DNA from: a marine actinobacterium PHSC20C1 | Lineage (GTDB): Bacteria > Actinomycetota > Actinomycetes > Actinomycetales > Microbacteriaceae | DNA length: 64,000 bases | Direction: 5' to 3' | Assembly: GCA_000153145.1 (NCBI GenBank) | Contig: CH672415.1 | Span: forward strand, 1,608,767-1,672,766 | Shown here: positions 26,474 through 34,791 of the stretch, piece after piece | Layout: every line of letters begins with the position of its first letter | How positions within the stretch are numbered: the first letter of the stretch is position 1 | Notes under the pieces: model-generated | The model's database searches: none | Seen by the model: the letters and a program-made list of their open reading frames with translations, nothing else | Told to the model about the DNA's origin: nothing | Made by a program: the position numbers and the translations under genes

Positions 26474-27313
26474 TTACTTAAGACCGGAGAGGGCGAAGCC
26501 CTGGATGACGTAGCGCTGGAAGACGATGAAGACGATGAGGATCGGTATGACCATCACCGACGCCGCGGCCATTTGCAGCGAGGGGTTCACGGCGAGCTGT
26601 TGGTTGAGGAGGGCTAATCCGACCGAGAGCGTGTACAGCTTCTGATCAGACGCAATGATGAGTGGCCACAAGAAGCTGTTCCAACCCGAAATAAATGTCA
26701 GAACGATTTGCACAGCAAGGATCGGCTTAGACATGGGCAGCACGATCTGCCAGAACGTGCGGAACTCTCCAGCACCGTCGAGGCGCGCGGCCTCGAGCAT
26801 CTCCGTGGGAATCGTGGTCATGAATTGTCGGAACAGGAAGATCGCAAATCCGCTCACCAACGTCGGGAGGGCTATACCGAGCAGGGTGTTTGTGAGCTTC
26901 ATGCCGTTGAGGATCAAATAGGTCGGAATCATCGTGACTTGGATCGGGATCATCATCGTCGCGAGAACGAGAAAGAACATCCACTTGCGGCCTCGGAAAT
27001 CGAACTTCGCAAACGCGTACCCTGCCATCGCCATGAACATCAAGCCGATGAATCCGATCAGAACGACCAAGATGGTGTTGACGAGGTAGCGCCCGAAATC
27101 CAACTCAGTGAAGAGCATCTGAAACCACTCAAGAGTCGGCGCCTGGGGCAGGATCGTTGGTGGAAACGTCACCGATTCTCGCTGCGGCTTGAACGCTGTC
27201 GTGAGCATCCACAAAAAAGGGAACGCCGTTATCAGGGCGCCGATCCCCAGCGCGATACCGATCGTTACGGTGAGCGCGCGTCTCCGCTTGGCGTGAGTGC
27301 GATCAGTAGTCAT
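26474..27313 (-). CDS. Sugar ABC transporter permease, MalG-type
   Basis: 279 residues with six hydrophobic segments and the EAA loop Glu-Ala-Ala-Arg-Leu-Asp-Gly-Ala-Gly-Glu. This is the MalG-like partner of the next-upstream permease, with which it overlaps by 11 bases. Typical for CUT1 oligosaccharide importers, whose MsmK-type ATPase is often encoded elsewhere; none is present in this operon. Confidence 0.9.
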   Translation of the reverse strand: MTTDRTHAKRRRALTVTIGIALGIGALITAFPFLWMLTTAFKPQRESVTFPPTILPQAPTLEWFQMLFTELDFGRYLVNTILVVLIGFIGLMFMAMAGYAFAKFDFRGRKWMFFLVLATMMIPIQVTMIPTYLILNGMKLTNTLLGIALPTLVSGFAIFLFRQFMTTIPTEMLEAARLDGAGEFRTFWQIVLPMSKPILAVQIVLTFISGWNSFLWPLIIASDQKLYTLSVGLALLNQQLAVNPSLQMAAASVMVIPILIVFIVFQRYVIQGFALSGLK

Positions 27314-28181
27314 CGTCGGCCCGTCTCACTCGCAATTGGATGAGTGTGATCACGGCGATGATCGCGAACAGCACGATCGAACCGGCGCTGGCATACCCGA
27401 ACTGGTTGAGCCGGAATCCCTCTTTGTAGAGAAAGATCGACGCCGAGGTGGTGGCACCGAGCGGCCCACCGTCGGTAAGCACGAAAGGCTCGTCGAAGAA
27501 CTGGAGCCACGCAATAGTGGTGGTGACGCTCACGAAGAAAATCGCAAATCGCATGAGCGGGATCACGATCGAGAAGGTCTTCTTCCATTCCCCAGCCCCA
27601 TCAAGCGATGCCGCTTCTAGATACTCCTTCGGTACGCCCTGAAGTGCGGCAAGGAAGATGATGATATTGAGCCCGGTTCCGCGCCAGACTGCGACAAGCG
27701 CCACAGAAAACTTTGCCAAGATCGGGTCTGACAACCACTGCACCTGGGGAACTCCTACAAGTGAGAACAGGTAGTTGAGCAGTCCGAATTGAGTGTTGTA
27801 GAGGTAACCCCAGACAAGCGAAATCGCGACGATCGCGGTGATTGCTGGGATGAAATAGAACGCACGGAGCGATCGGAAGAATCTGCTCTGACTGTGGTTC
27901 AGCAGTAACGCGACACCGAGTGACAGGATCACGATGGCCGGCACGCCGAATACTGCGAACAGACCGGTGTTGCCGATGGCCTGCCAGAAGTCCGGGTCTG
28001 CGAAAAGTTTTGTGTAGTTGTCGATGCCAATGAACTCGACGTTGTTCCAGTCGGCAAAGGCCGAGATGTTCATGTTTGTCGTGCTGATAACAGCGGCAAC
28101 AAGGATCGGGAAGATCCCGAAGGTGATGAGGAGGAGCATTGCGGGCGACACGAACAGGTAGGGAGTAAGGCGATTGCGCAC
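27303..28181 (-). CDS. Sugar ABC transporter permease, MalF-type
   Basis: 292 residues, six hydrophobic segments, EAA loop Glu-Ala-Ala-Ser-Leu-Asp-Gly-Ala-Gly-Glu. The GTG at 28181 has GGAAGGA seven bases upstream and gives the usual short Arg-Asn-Arg N-terminus; a frame further out to 28337 lies in the binding-protein gene. Forms the channel with the MalG-type partner. Confidence 0.9.
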   Translation of the reverse strand: MRNRLTPYLFVSPAMLLLITFGIFPILVAAVISTTNMNISAFADWNNVEFIGIDNYTKLFADPDFWQAIGNTGLFAVFGVPAIVILSLGVALLLNHSQSRFFRSLRAFYFIPAITAIVAISLVWGYLYNTQFGLLNYLFSLVGVPQVQWLSDPILAKFSVALVAVWRGTGLNIIIFLAALQGVPKEYLEAASLDGAGEWKKTFSIVIPLMRFAIFFVSVTTTIAWLQFFDEPFVLTDGGPLGATTSASIFLYKEGFRLNQFGYASAGSIVLFAIIAVITLIQLRVRRADDDY

Positions 28182-28245
28182 CGTGCTGTCCTTCCTGTTC
28201 GTGTCGCGTCGCGACGCCGAGATTGTTAGTGAGAGGTGTTGCTTG

Positions 28246-29487
28246 CTAGTTAATCGTGAGACCAGCGGTTGTGGAGTAGAGGCCGTCAAGTGACGACTTC
28301 GTGTCCGCTCCCGTGAGCACGATTGCGTTGAGAGCATTGAGCAGTTCGGTTCCCACTGCGCCGTCCCAATTTGAGACGAGCGGAAGAACCTTGGCCGTCT
28401 TGAGCTGGTCGGTGTAGACCTGCACGTTGGGGTCGCTGTTCAGGTCCCCATCTTCAAGCGCGGACGACACGGTCGGCAGTTCACCGGTCATGCTGTACCA
28501 CTCGAGCTGCTGCTCTGGCTGCGAAACGTACTCGAGAAGATCGAGCGAGGTTTCCTTCTGATCGGTGTTGAACCACACGCCGAGGTTCGAGCCGGCGAAC
28601 AGCGAGATGGAGCCACCGTCGCCTGCAGGCAGCGGGCTTGCTTGCCACTTGCCGTCGAGCTCTGGAGCCGAATCCGCGATTCCTCTACCTAGGTAGGGTC
28701 CGCTCACGAGCATCGGCGCAACACCGGAGATGAAGCCCTGAGTCTGGTCGAAGTCGCCATTCACTGGCACGCTTCCGTCTGCGTAGAGCCCGGTGTAGAC
28801 GTCGACAGCTTTCTGGAACTCAGGAGTATCGAAGTTGACGTTTCCGTCAGCGTCGATGACCTCGCCGCCCATACTCCAGGTCATCTCGATCGGCAGCGGT
28901 GCATCCCACTGAGGAATGTAGTAGCCGTACTGGTCATCGCCGCGTGCCGCGAGAGTCTTAGCGTCAGCTCGTAGTTCGTCCCACGTGGCCGGAGGTGCGT
29001 CAATGCCGGCTTCCGAGAGGATGTCGGTACGAGTGAAGAGCACGCGGGTATCGCTGGTCCAAGGAACACTCACAATCTCTCCGCCGACCGAAGTCGCTGT
29101 GCCCGACACTCCTGCGGGGAAGTTCGCGGGGTCAATGCCGGGGTGGTTCGCGATTTCGTCGTCGAGGGGCAGGAGGGCTCCGGCATCCGCGAAGGTTCGC
29201 AGCTTGGAAAGCCCAATCTGGAGGATGTCAGGCCCGGACCCGGACGCGACAGCAGTGGTGAGTTTTTCGTCGATCGAATCCCACGGGATCGCTACGACCT
29301 CTACCTCGATGCCGCTGTCAGCGACAAGCATCTCGAAGTTTGCACCCGAATCGCCCATTACCCAGACGGTGAGTGGACCTTCGGCGTCGCCGCTTCCGGC
29401 TGCAGATGTTGTTGAGCACGCGCTCATGCTTATGGTGAGCCCCACTGCCGCAACGGCGGCGACAACGGAGGTTGCTGTTCTCTTCAT
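28246..29487 (-). CDS. Sugar ABC transporter substrate-binding lipoprotein
   Basis: 413 residues. A signal peptide ends in Met-Ser-Ala-Cys, a lipobox that anchors the protein to the outer face of the membrane. The mature part is a family 1 solute-binding protein with a Gly-Pro-Tyr-Leu-Gly-Arg-Gly segment and aromatic residues that stack on sugars. ATG 29487 follows GAAGGAA at good spacing. Between the GH1 and permease genes, it probably binds cellobiose, laminaribiose or a similar beta-glucoside; ligand inferred from neighbours. Confidence 0.9.
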   Translation of the reverse strand: MKRTATSVVAAVAAVGLTISMSACSTTSAAGSGDAEGPLTVWVMGDSGANFEMLVADSGIEVEVVAIPWDSIDEKLTTAVASGSGPDILQIGLSKLRTFADAGALLPLDDEIANHPGIDPANFPAGVSGTATSVGGEIVSVPWTSDTRVLFTRTDILSEAGIDAPPATWDELRADAKTLAARGDDQYGYYIPQWDAPLPIEMTWSMGGEVIDADGNVNFDTPEFQKAVDVYTGLYADGSVPVNGDFDQTQGFISGVAPMLVSGPYLGRGIADSAPELDGKWQASPLPAGDGGSISLFAGSNLGVWFNTDQKETSLDLLEYVSQPEQQLEWYSMTGELPTVSSALEDGDLNSDPNVQVYTDQLKTAKVLPLVSNWDGAVGTELLNALNAIVLTGADTKSSLDGLYSTTAGLTIN

Positions 29488-29564
29488 TGAGATTCCTTCT
29501 TCTCGTTTTTTGGTGTGCTGTGCAGTGGTGCATGGGCGAGTCATCCAGACTCGCACCATCCGCG

Positions 29565-30983
29565 TCAGGCTGTTGTGTACGCCACGACTTCCTGATGCTC
29601 TGTGATGAGGCGCCGATACCAGTGCGCGCTCAATTTCGGGATCCGCTCCTGGGTGCGGTAGTCGACCCATACAAGGCCGAAACGTTTGCTATAGCCTTCC
29701 GCCCACTCGAAATTGTCGAGGAACGACCACGCGTAGTAGCCGCGAAGATCAACACCAGCAGCGATCGCCTCGGCGGCCGCGCCGAGGTAGCCGCGCAGAT
29801 AGGCGATTCGCTCGGTATCAACGACGTCGCCGTTGGGGTCCACATAGTCTTCGTAGCTCGCACCGTTCTCGGTGACGTAGAGCGGAACGCTAGTGAACTC
29901 GCGCGAGACCCTGGTCAAGACTGCGGTGAGCGATTCGGGGATGACCGACCAACCGAACGATGTCGTTGCCGGTTCGGCTGGCATTTCGGCGACGCCGAAT
30001 GGTGCCGTCTCGTCATGAGACGCGATCACTCGCTGGTAGTGATTGATGCCAGCGAAGTCGGTGGGTGTGGAGATGATCTCGAGATCGCCCTCCTGCACTA
30101 CATCGCTCAGCCCCCGGCTGCCAAGGGTTTCCCACACGGCATCCGAGTAAGCGCCAAGGTAGACGGGGTCAAGAAAGACGCGATTGCTCGAGGCGTCAAG
30201 GCGTACGACTGCTGCCGCGTCATCCGGCGAATCGCTCGCGGGAATGATGTCGGTCACGATATTGGTGATGCCGACGGATGCGCTGGGCATCGCCACTCGG
30301 ATCCCAGCAACTGCGAGCCCATGGGCGAGGTTGAGGTGGTGCGCGGCGTGAATCGCAGCCCGATAGTCGGTGCGGCCGGGAGCGTGCGCGCCATTTCCGT
30401 AGCCGAGGAAGGCACTGCACCATGGCTCATTGAGCGTCAACCAGTCAGTGGCAAGGTCGCCAAGCGCTTCGACAGTTCTAGTAGCGAACTCCGCGAAGCG
30501 GTAGGCGGTGCCACGTACAGGCCAGCCGCCCTCATCCTCGAGAGGCTGAGGCAGGTCCCAGTGGTAAAGAGTAACTAGCGCTCGGATGCCGCGTTCCGCG
30601 AGCCCTTTGAGCACGTCGCGGTAGAACGCGACGGCGATTTCGTTCAACTCACCGCGTCCGCTTGGCTGGAGGCGTGACCACGAAACGGAGAGCCGGTAGT
30701 CGGTGACGCCGAGACTCTTCAACAGGTCGAGGTCTGCTTGCCAACGGTGGTAGTGGTCACACGCAATGTCACCCGTATCCCCGTGCAGGCTGAGACCAGG
30801 CGTGTGAGAGAAGGTGTCCCAGATGCTCGGTCCACGACCGCCTTCGAATGCAGCGCCCTCGATTTGGTATGCCGCTGTCGCGAGCCCCCATCGGAAGTCT
30901 GTTGGGAAGGTGCCGAGGGTCTCGAGCGAAGGCTCAGCCGTGAGCCGTGCGGAGGGAGAGGTCTCGGTCATCGTTGATCGCAT
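29565..30983 (-). CDS. Glycoside hydrolase family 1 beta-glucosidase
   Basis: 472 residues, full GH1 length. Acid/base Glu186 lies in Thr-Leu-Asn-Glu-Pro-Trp and nucleophile Glu372 in Tyr-Val-Thr-Glu-Asn-Gly. The N-terminal Phe-Arg-Trp-Gly-Leu-Ala-Thr-Ala-Ala-Tyr-Gln is the second GH1 signature. No signal peptide, so it hydrolyses imported disaccharides in the cytoplasm. It is the first gene of the operon, about 35 bases after the predicted transcription start. A second ATG at 30971 is an equally possible start. Confidence 0.94.
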   Translation of the reverse strand: MRSTMTETSPSARLTAEPSLETLGTFPTDFRWGLATAAYQIEGAAFEGGRGPSIWDTFSHTPGLSLHGDTGDIACDHYHRWQADLDLLKSLGVTDYRLSVSWSRLQPSGRGELNEIAVAFYRDVLKGLAERGIRALVTLYHWDLPQPLEDEGGWPVRGTAYRFAEFATRTVEALGDLATDWLTLNEPWCSAFLGYGNGAHAPGRTDYRAAIHAAHHLNLAHGLAVAGIRVAMPSASVGITNIVTDIIPASDSPDDAAAVVRLDASSNRVFLDPVYLGAYSDAVWETLGSRGLSDVVQEGDLEIISTPTDFAGINHYQRVIASHDETAPFGVAEMPAEPATTSFGWSVIPESLTAVLTRVSREFTSVPLYVTENGASYEDYVDPNGDVVDTERIAYLRGYLGAAAEAIAAGVDLRGYYAWSFLDNFEWAEGYSKRFGLVWVDYRTQERIPKLSAHWYRRLITEHQEVVAYTTA

Positions 30984-31024
30984 TCGGGTTGACGGTTCTG
31001 TGATTCTGGCTTATTTCAATACTT

Positions 31025-31052
31025 ACTATAACCAGTGTCAAAACTATGTCAA
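31025..31052 (-). promoter_or_regulatory. Sigma-70-type promoter of the glucoside operon
   Basis: Read on the minus strand, a perfect TTGACA at 31052-31047 and TATAGT at 31030-31025 are 16 bases apart. Transcription would begin near 31018, about 35 bases before the first start codon of the GH1 gene. The stretch is markedly AT-rich against its surroundings. Confidence 0.75.
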
Positions 31053-31057
31053 GAGCA

Positions 31058-31071
31058 ACTTCAGATGAAGT
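31058..31071. promoter_or_regulatory. Palindrome next to the glucoside operon promoter
   Basis: ACTTCAGATGAAGT is a 14-base palindrome (six-base arms, two-base centre) ending five bases upstream of the -35 box. A good candidate regulator site, for example for the ROK protein of the same operon; the assignment is inferred. Confidence 0.4.
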
Positions 31072-31267
31072 GCGACGAATACATCACGACCAGCGGGACC
31101 GGCCAACCCGCAAGTCTCTACGAGTGCAACATTCTGGATTGCAGCGGCAGCGAAACTCGGCGCATTCGCCGAGCACGCCAAGTTAACCGATGGAGAACGT
31201 GCCCTCCGGCGCTGTCACTCCTGAAGACGAGAGGAGTCGCGATTCACCCTCGTCTCCAACACCCTTA

Positions 31268-32134
31268 CTACGGAGCCGCAACCTCGAAGGTATTGCAGGC
31301 GCTCGGCCCACCATCTAACCCGATCATGAACCACTGCTGGCGCTTCTCACTCGAACCATGCGTCCAGGTTTCCGGAGTGACTTGACCCTGAGTCGACTCC
31401 TGGATGCGGTCGTCGCCGACAGCCGATGCTGCACTCAGAGCATCCGCAATCTGCGCCTCGGTCACGGTGTCGAGAAAGAGCACACCGTCGTCGTTCTTGA
31501 TTGTGGATGCTGCACCGACCCATGCACCTGCGAAGCAGTCTGCCTGCAACTCAAGACGCACCGAATCGGATGATGGCCCTGTGGCCTGCCGGTCGATGCC
31601 GTCCATGATTCCGGTCGAATTTTGGATGTGATGACCCCACTCATGCGCGATGACATACATTTCGGCGAGCGGCCCACCCGTGGAACCGAATCGGCTGCGG
31701 AGATCGTCGTAGAACGCAGTGTCCACGTAGATGGTCTCATCAGGCGGGCAATAGAACGGACCGCTCGCGCTCGTGGCACCGCCGCATCCGGTGCTCACTT
31801 GACCCGTGAAGAGCACGACATTAGTGGTGCGGTATCCCTCAACCTGACCCTCCCAATAGGTATCGAGCGAATCTGCCGCTCCGGCGATGCGGCAATCGAT
31901 GCTGCTGTTCGCCGCCTCGGCCGTTGTGCATTCGGAAAGTGGCTGTCCCTGTTGTTCCTGCCCGCCGGTCGTTCCGCCGCCCACAAGCCCGGTTAGATCA
32001 ACTCCGAGCAACTGGGACGCAATAATCAGGCCGATAACAAGCAAACTGCCACCGCCACCTACGGCAATTCCGGTATTGCGCCCGCGTCGCGAAACCTTGT
32101 TTGGGTTGATGCGGGCGTCGTCGTTGAACGTCAT
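31268..32134 (-). CDS. Neutral zinc metallopeptidase, YpfJ family
   Basis: 288 residues. A basic start is followed by one membrane helix (about 24 to 46), a Gly/Gln-rich linker and an extracytoplasmic peptidase domain. The zinc motif His-Glu-Trp-Gly-His sits at 164 to 168. Several Cys residues could form disulfides. The family is widespread but has no established substrate. A separate copy of its last 59 codons lies at 23339-23518. The 31073-31267 stretch downstream contains only a weak inverted repeat (AGACGAG/CTCGTCT). Confidence 0.9.
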   Translation of the reverse strand: MTFNDDARINPNKVSRRGRNTGIAVGGGGSLLVIGLIIASQLLGVDLTGLVGGGTTGGQEQQGQPLSECTTAEAANSSIDCRIAGAADSLDTYWEGQVEGYRTTNVVLFTGQVSTGCGGATSASGPFYCPPDETIYVDTAFYDDLRSRFGSTGGPLAEMYVIAHEWGHHIQNSTGIMDGIDRQATGPSSDSVRLELQADCFAGAWVGAASTIKNDDGVLFLDTVTEAQIADALSAASAVGDDRIQESTQGQVTPETWTHGSSEKRQQWFMIGLDGGPSACNTFEVAAP

Positions 32135-32195
32135 AGAGAGAATTTACTACCAGCCGCGACGTCGTATCCTGAGTTTTTGCAGGTAACGTCAGAGG

Positions 32196-33107
32196 ATGCC
32201 CCTCAGCCGCTCCGGACTCCTGTGGGGACTAGTAGGAGTGATCGCATTCTCGTTCACTCTGCCCTTCACCCGCGTGGCCGTTGGCGGCCTATCCCCCCTA
32301 TTTATCGGATCTGGCCGAGCTGTGATCGCTGCCCTCCTAGCCATTGCGGCACTCGCCATCACCCGTCAGCGGCTGCCAAGCGGGCGACAGTGGGTCCGCT
32401 TGCTTGCGGTCGCCGGCGGCATCGTTGTCGGCTTCCCTTTGCTCACGTCGTATGCCTTGGTCACCGCACCGGCGAGCCATGGGGCGGTCGTCATTGCGCT
32501 GCTGCCCGCCGCCACAGCGGTGCTGGCGGTTATTCGTGCCGGAGAGCGACCGCCACTGTCTTTCTGGGTGCTTGCCGCAATCGGCGCCGTTGCCGCTCTC
32601 GGATTTGCCTCGATCCAGGGTGGGGGCTTCGGTCAACTCGGGCTTTCCGATCTACTCCTCTTCGGTGCCGTCGTTGCCGCAGCAATTGGTTACGCCGAAG
32701 GCGGCCTCCTCGCGCGTGAACTCGGTGCCTGGCAGACGGTGTCCTGGGCGCTTGTCGTAGCAGCGCCATTCATGATTCCGCTCGCGGTGTTCACAGCGAT
32801 CCAAGAGCCGCCGACCGCCGAGCCAATCGAGTGGGCCGCGTTCGGATATTTGGCCGTAGTAAGCATGTTTCTCGGCTTCTTCGCTTGGTACCACGGGCTC
32901 GCCATTGGGCCAATGGCGCAAGTCAGCCAAGTGCAACTCATTCAACCGGTGTTGAGCATCACGTGGGCAGCCCTGATCCTGGGGGAGGAACTAACCGTTC
33001 CAACAGTCATCGGAGGAGCTATCGTGATTCTCTGCGCCGGAGTCGCGGTTCGCATCCGTCTTGATCGCAGCGCACTGCTAACCTCTGCTCGTGACTCACG
33101 GGGCTGA
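32196..33107 (+). CDS. EamA/DMT family transporter
   Basis: 303 residues with ten hydrophobic segments in two EamA repeats, the layout of drug/metabolite transporters (YdcZ/RhaT superfamily) that export amino acids, nucleotides or metabolites. The Leu-Phe-Ile-Gly-Ser-Gly-Arg segment after helix 2 and the Pro-Val-Leu-Ser-Ile-Thr-Trp stretch near the end are typical. Substrate unknown. Its last 17 bases overlap the sigma factor gene that follows. Confidence 0.88.
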   Translation: MPLSRSGLLWGLVGVIAFSFTLPFTRVAVGGLSPLFIGSGRAVIAALLAIAALAITRQRLPSGRQWVRLLAVAGGIVVGFPLLTSYALVTAPASHGAVVIALLPAATAVLAVIRAGERPPLSFWVLAAIGAVAALGFASIQGGGFGQLGLSDLLLFGAVVAAAIGYAEGGLLARELGAWQTVSWALVVAAPFMIPLAVFTAIQEPPTAEPIEWAAFGYLAVVSMFLGFFAWYHGLAIGPMAQVSQVQLIQPVLSITWAALILGEELTVPTVIGGAIVILCAGVAVRIRLDRSALLTSARDSRG

Positions 33108-33690
33108 CGACGATCCACGAGCAAAGCACTTCGCTGCCCTGCTTGCTGCCGCGCAGGCTGGAGCCGAATGGGGATCCACGACCCTCTGGGTCGAGTATTC
33201 GCCAGCCGTAACCGCATTCCTCACAGCACGCGGCTCGCGCGAACCGGAGGATCTCAGTAGCGAGGTTTTTCTCGACGTATTCGATCGGTTGCCGCAATTC
33301 GTCGGCGACGAAACGCAGTTCCGGTCGTTCATTTTTTCTGTTGCGTACCGACGTCTCGTTGATGAGTTTCGCAAACGGGCCCGGCGGGGAGAGAGCGAGG
33401 AGTGGACCGCGGATCGCGACTCGAATAGCTCACCCAGTGCAGAGGAAGAAATGCTCAGCCACCTGGAGGACGACACAACCCTCTCACTCCTCAACAGCCT
33501 CCCCTCGGATCAGCGCGACGTGATGGTGTTGCGCATAATCGCGGACCTGACAGTGGACCAGATTGCCACCGTGATCGGGAAACGTGCCGGGGCGGTCAAA
33601 GCCCTACAACGACGCGCCCTCGAACGATTGAGAAAGAAAGTTTCCCCAACCCGTACCCCTGCGAGGCTCTCAAGCGATGGCGTGAAGTGA
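33091..33690 (+). CDS. ECF-type RNA polymerase sigma factor
   Basis: 199 residues with sigma region 2 (Asp-Leu-Ser-Ser-Glu-Val-Phe-Leu-Asp-Val-Phe, Phe-Arg-Ser-Phe-Ile-Phe) at about 45 to 105 and region 4 (Leu-Pro-Ser-Asp-Gln-Arg-Asp-Val-Met, then a helix-turn-helix) at about 133 to 185. It redirects RNA polymerase to a specialised regulon. The GTG start lies inside the transporter gene, so the two are probably co-translated. The next gene, one base after its stop, encodes the probable anti-sigma partner. Confidence 0.9.
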   Translation: MTHGADDDPRAKHFAALLAAAQAGAEWGSTTLWVEYSPAVTAFLTARGSREPEDLSSEVFLDVFDRLPQFVGDETQFRSFIFSVAYRRLVDEFRKRARRGESEEWTADRDSNSSPSAEEEMLSHLEDDTTLSLLNSLPSDQRDVMVLRIIADLTVDQIATVIGKRAGAVKALQRRALERLRKKVSPTRTPARLSSDGVK

Positions 33691-33691
33691 G

Positions 33692-34429
33692 ATGAGAAAC
33701 AAACGAATTTCCGACAGGGTCGCGCAGGCGATTCTGTCTGGACGCGCGCCGGAATCGCGGCCGGATCTGACATCGCTCGCCAACTCGATCGCAGAGTTTC
33801 GCGAAGCGGCCTACGAATCGACTGCCCGGCCGTCAGAAGAGTTGATGGTGCGGCTAGGACTCACCGAAACTCCGTCTGGATCATCTCACCATGAATCGCT
33901 ACCGACAATCGGGGCGAGTAAGAGGGGGAGAACAATGTTTTCATGGATTGCAGGCTTGGGGATAGCCTCAAAGATCGCGCTCGGCGCGACTGTGGCAGTT
34001 GCCGCAACGGCGGGGGCCGGAGCGGGAGGAATTTTGCCAGTCGGCGCGCAAGACGCGTTCGACACAGTGATATCAACAGTCGTAACCGAAACCGAAGATG
34101 GCGACGAGTCGACCGAAGACACCACCACGACACCGGAGTCTGAACCGGCAGACGAAGTCGAAGAGACTGAAGAAGCCGAAGCGACCGAGCACCCTGACAA
34201 CTTCGGCGGATGGGTCTCAGAGCGCGCCAAGGATCCAGACAAGGTCGGCCGCACCTTCGGTGCCGAGACCTCCGAGGCTGCACACGAGAAAAACAAGAAG
34301 TCCGAATCCGAGTCACCCAGCATCGATCACGACGAGTCAGAAGAGGCTGACGACACTAGTGACGACAGCGGCAACAGCGGAAGTCACGGCAAGTCGGAAA
34401 ACAAGCAGGGCGGCAAGTCAAAACCGTAG
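33692..34429 (+). CDS. Probable membrane anti-sigma protein with long acidic tail
   Basis: 245 residues. The N-terminal 75 residues are cytoplasmic and helical, one membrane segment spans about 82 to 112, and the remaining 130 residues are extremely rich in Glu, Asp, Ser and Thr, then Lys at the end. It starts one base after the ECF sigma stop. Position and topology suggest an anti-sigma factor, but no zinc-binding anti-sigma motif is visible and the N-terminus does not match a family I know. The disordered acidic tail would lie outside the membrane and could sense cations or the wall. Confidence 0.6.
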   Translation: MRNKRISDRVAQAILSGRAPESRPDLTSLANSIAEFREAAYESTARPSEELMVRLGLTETPSGSSHHESLPTIGASKRGRTMFSWIAGLGIASKIALGATVAVAATAGAGAGGILPVGAQDAFDTVISTVVTETEDGDESTEDTTTTPESEPADEVEETEEAEATEHPDNFGGWVSERAKDPDKVGRTFGAETSEAAHEKNKKSESESPSIDHDESEEADDTSDDSGNSGSHGKSENKQGGKSKP

Positions 34430-34448
34430 CCATGGACCCAGGGATCAA

Positions 34449-34526
34449 GCGGATGCCGTCGCGCACGGACGTCGGCCAGAAGTAGTCGACGACTTTTAGT
34501 TCCGAGCCGGGCTCTACGGCATCCGC
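34449..34526. repeat. Distant 11-base inverted repeat
   Basis: GCGGATGCCGT and its exact complement ACGGCATCCGC are separated by 56 bases, after the anti-sigma-like gene and before a small frame. It could close a long RNA stem, but GGATGC and GCATCC are very common in this genome, so chance is a serious alternative. Confidence 0.3.
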
Positions 34527-34546
34527 TCCTCCGCTACCCTTGAGGC

Positions 34547-34681
34547 ATGAAGACCATCTCCGTTGTCACCATTCTTGGCAAGCTAGCACTCGTGGTTATG
34601 GGGGCGATCGTTGCACTAACCGGTGTCATCCTGCTGGTGAACCTTGCCGTGCCGAGCTTGCTCGCCGGCTTCACCCACTAA
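34547..34681 (+). CDS. Candidate 44-residue membrane peptide
   Basis: An ATG opens 44 residues: Lys-Thr-Ile-Ser, then a largely hydrophobic stretch (about residues 5 to 40) ending in Gly-Phe-Thr-His. A GAGG lies only one base upstream, too close for a normal ribosome site. The membrane-helix composition and Lys near the start make it plausible; function unknown. Confidence 0.4.
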   Translation: MKTISVVTILGKLALVVMGAIVALTGVILLVNLAVPSLLAGFTH

Positions 34682-34791
34682 GAAGCCGGCCCCTCGAGGC
34701 TCAAGTTCTGAGCAACACCCACTACTCCGCGATCCTTCCGCTTACTCCTGCTCAGGAGTTCTAGGCTATGAGCCAACCGAAGGAGAACGTG

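Larger units (their letters stand above)
23536..31267. other. Putative inserted glucoside-utilisation module
   Basis: The span contains one inverted-repeat element, the ROK gene, the GH5 gene, two permeases, a sugar-binding protein, the GH1 gene and their promoter. It is bracketed by an intact metallopeptidase gene on one side and a copy of that gene's last 59 codons on the other, in direct orientation. This is the footprint expected if a module entered at the 3' end of the gene, or left by recombination between two related copies. No integrase is present, so the mechanism is inferred. Confidence 0.4.

Noticed and set aside
31225-31255. Inverted repeat AGACGAG/CTCGTCT as terminator of the metallopeptidase gene
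   Set aside because: The loop is long (17 bases), there is a mismatch when extended, and no T-run follows on the relevant strand.
32167-32176. TCCTGAGTTT, a match to half of the inverted-repeat arm
   Set aside because: Only ten bases match and no partner arm lies nearby; chance is sufficient.
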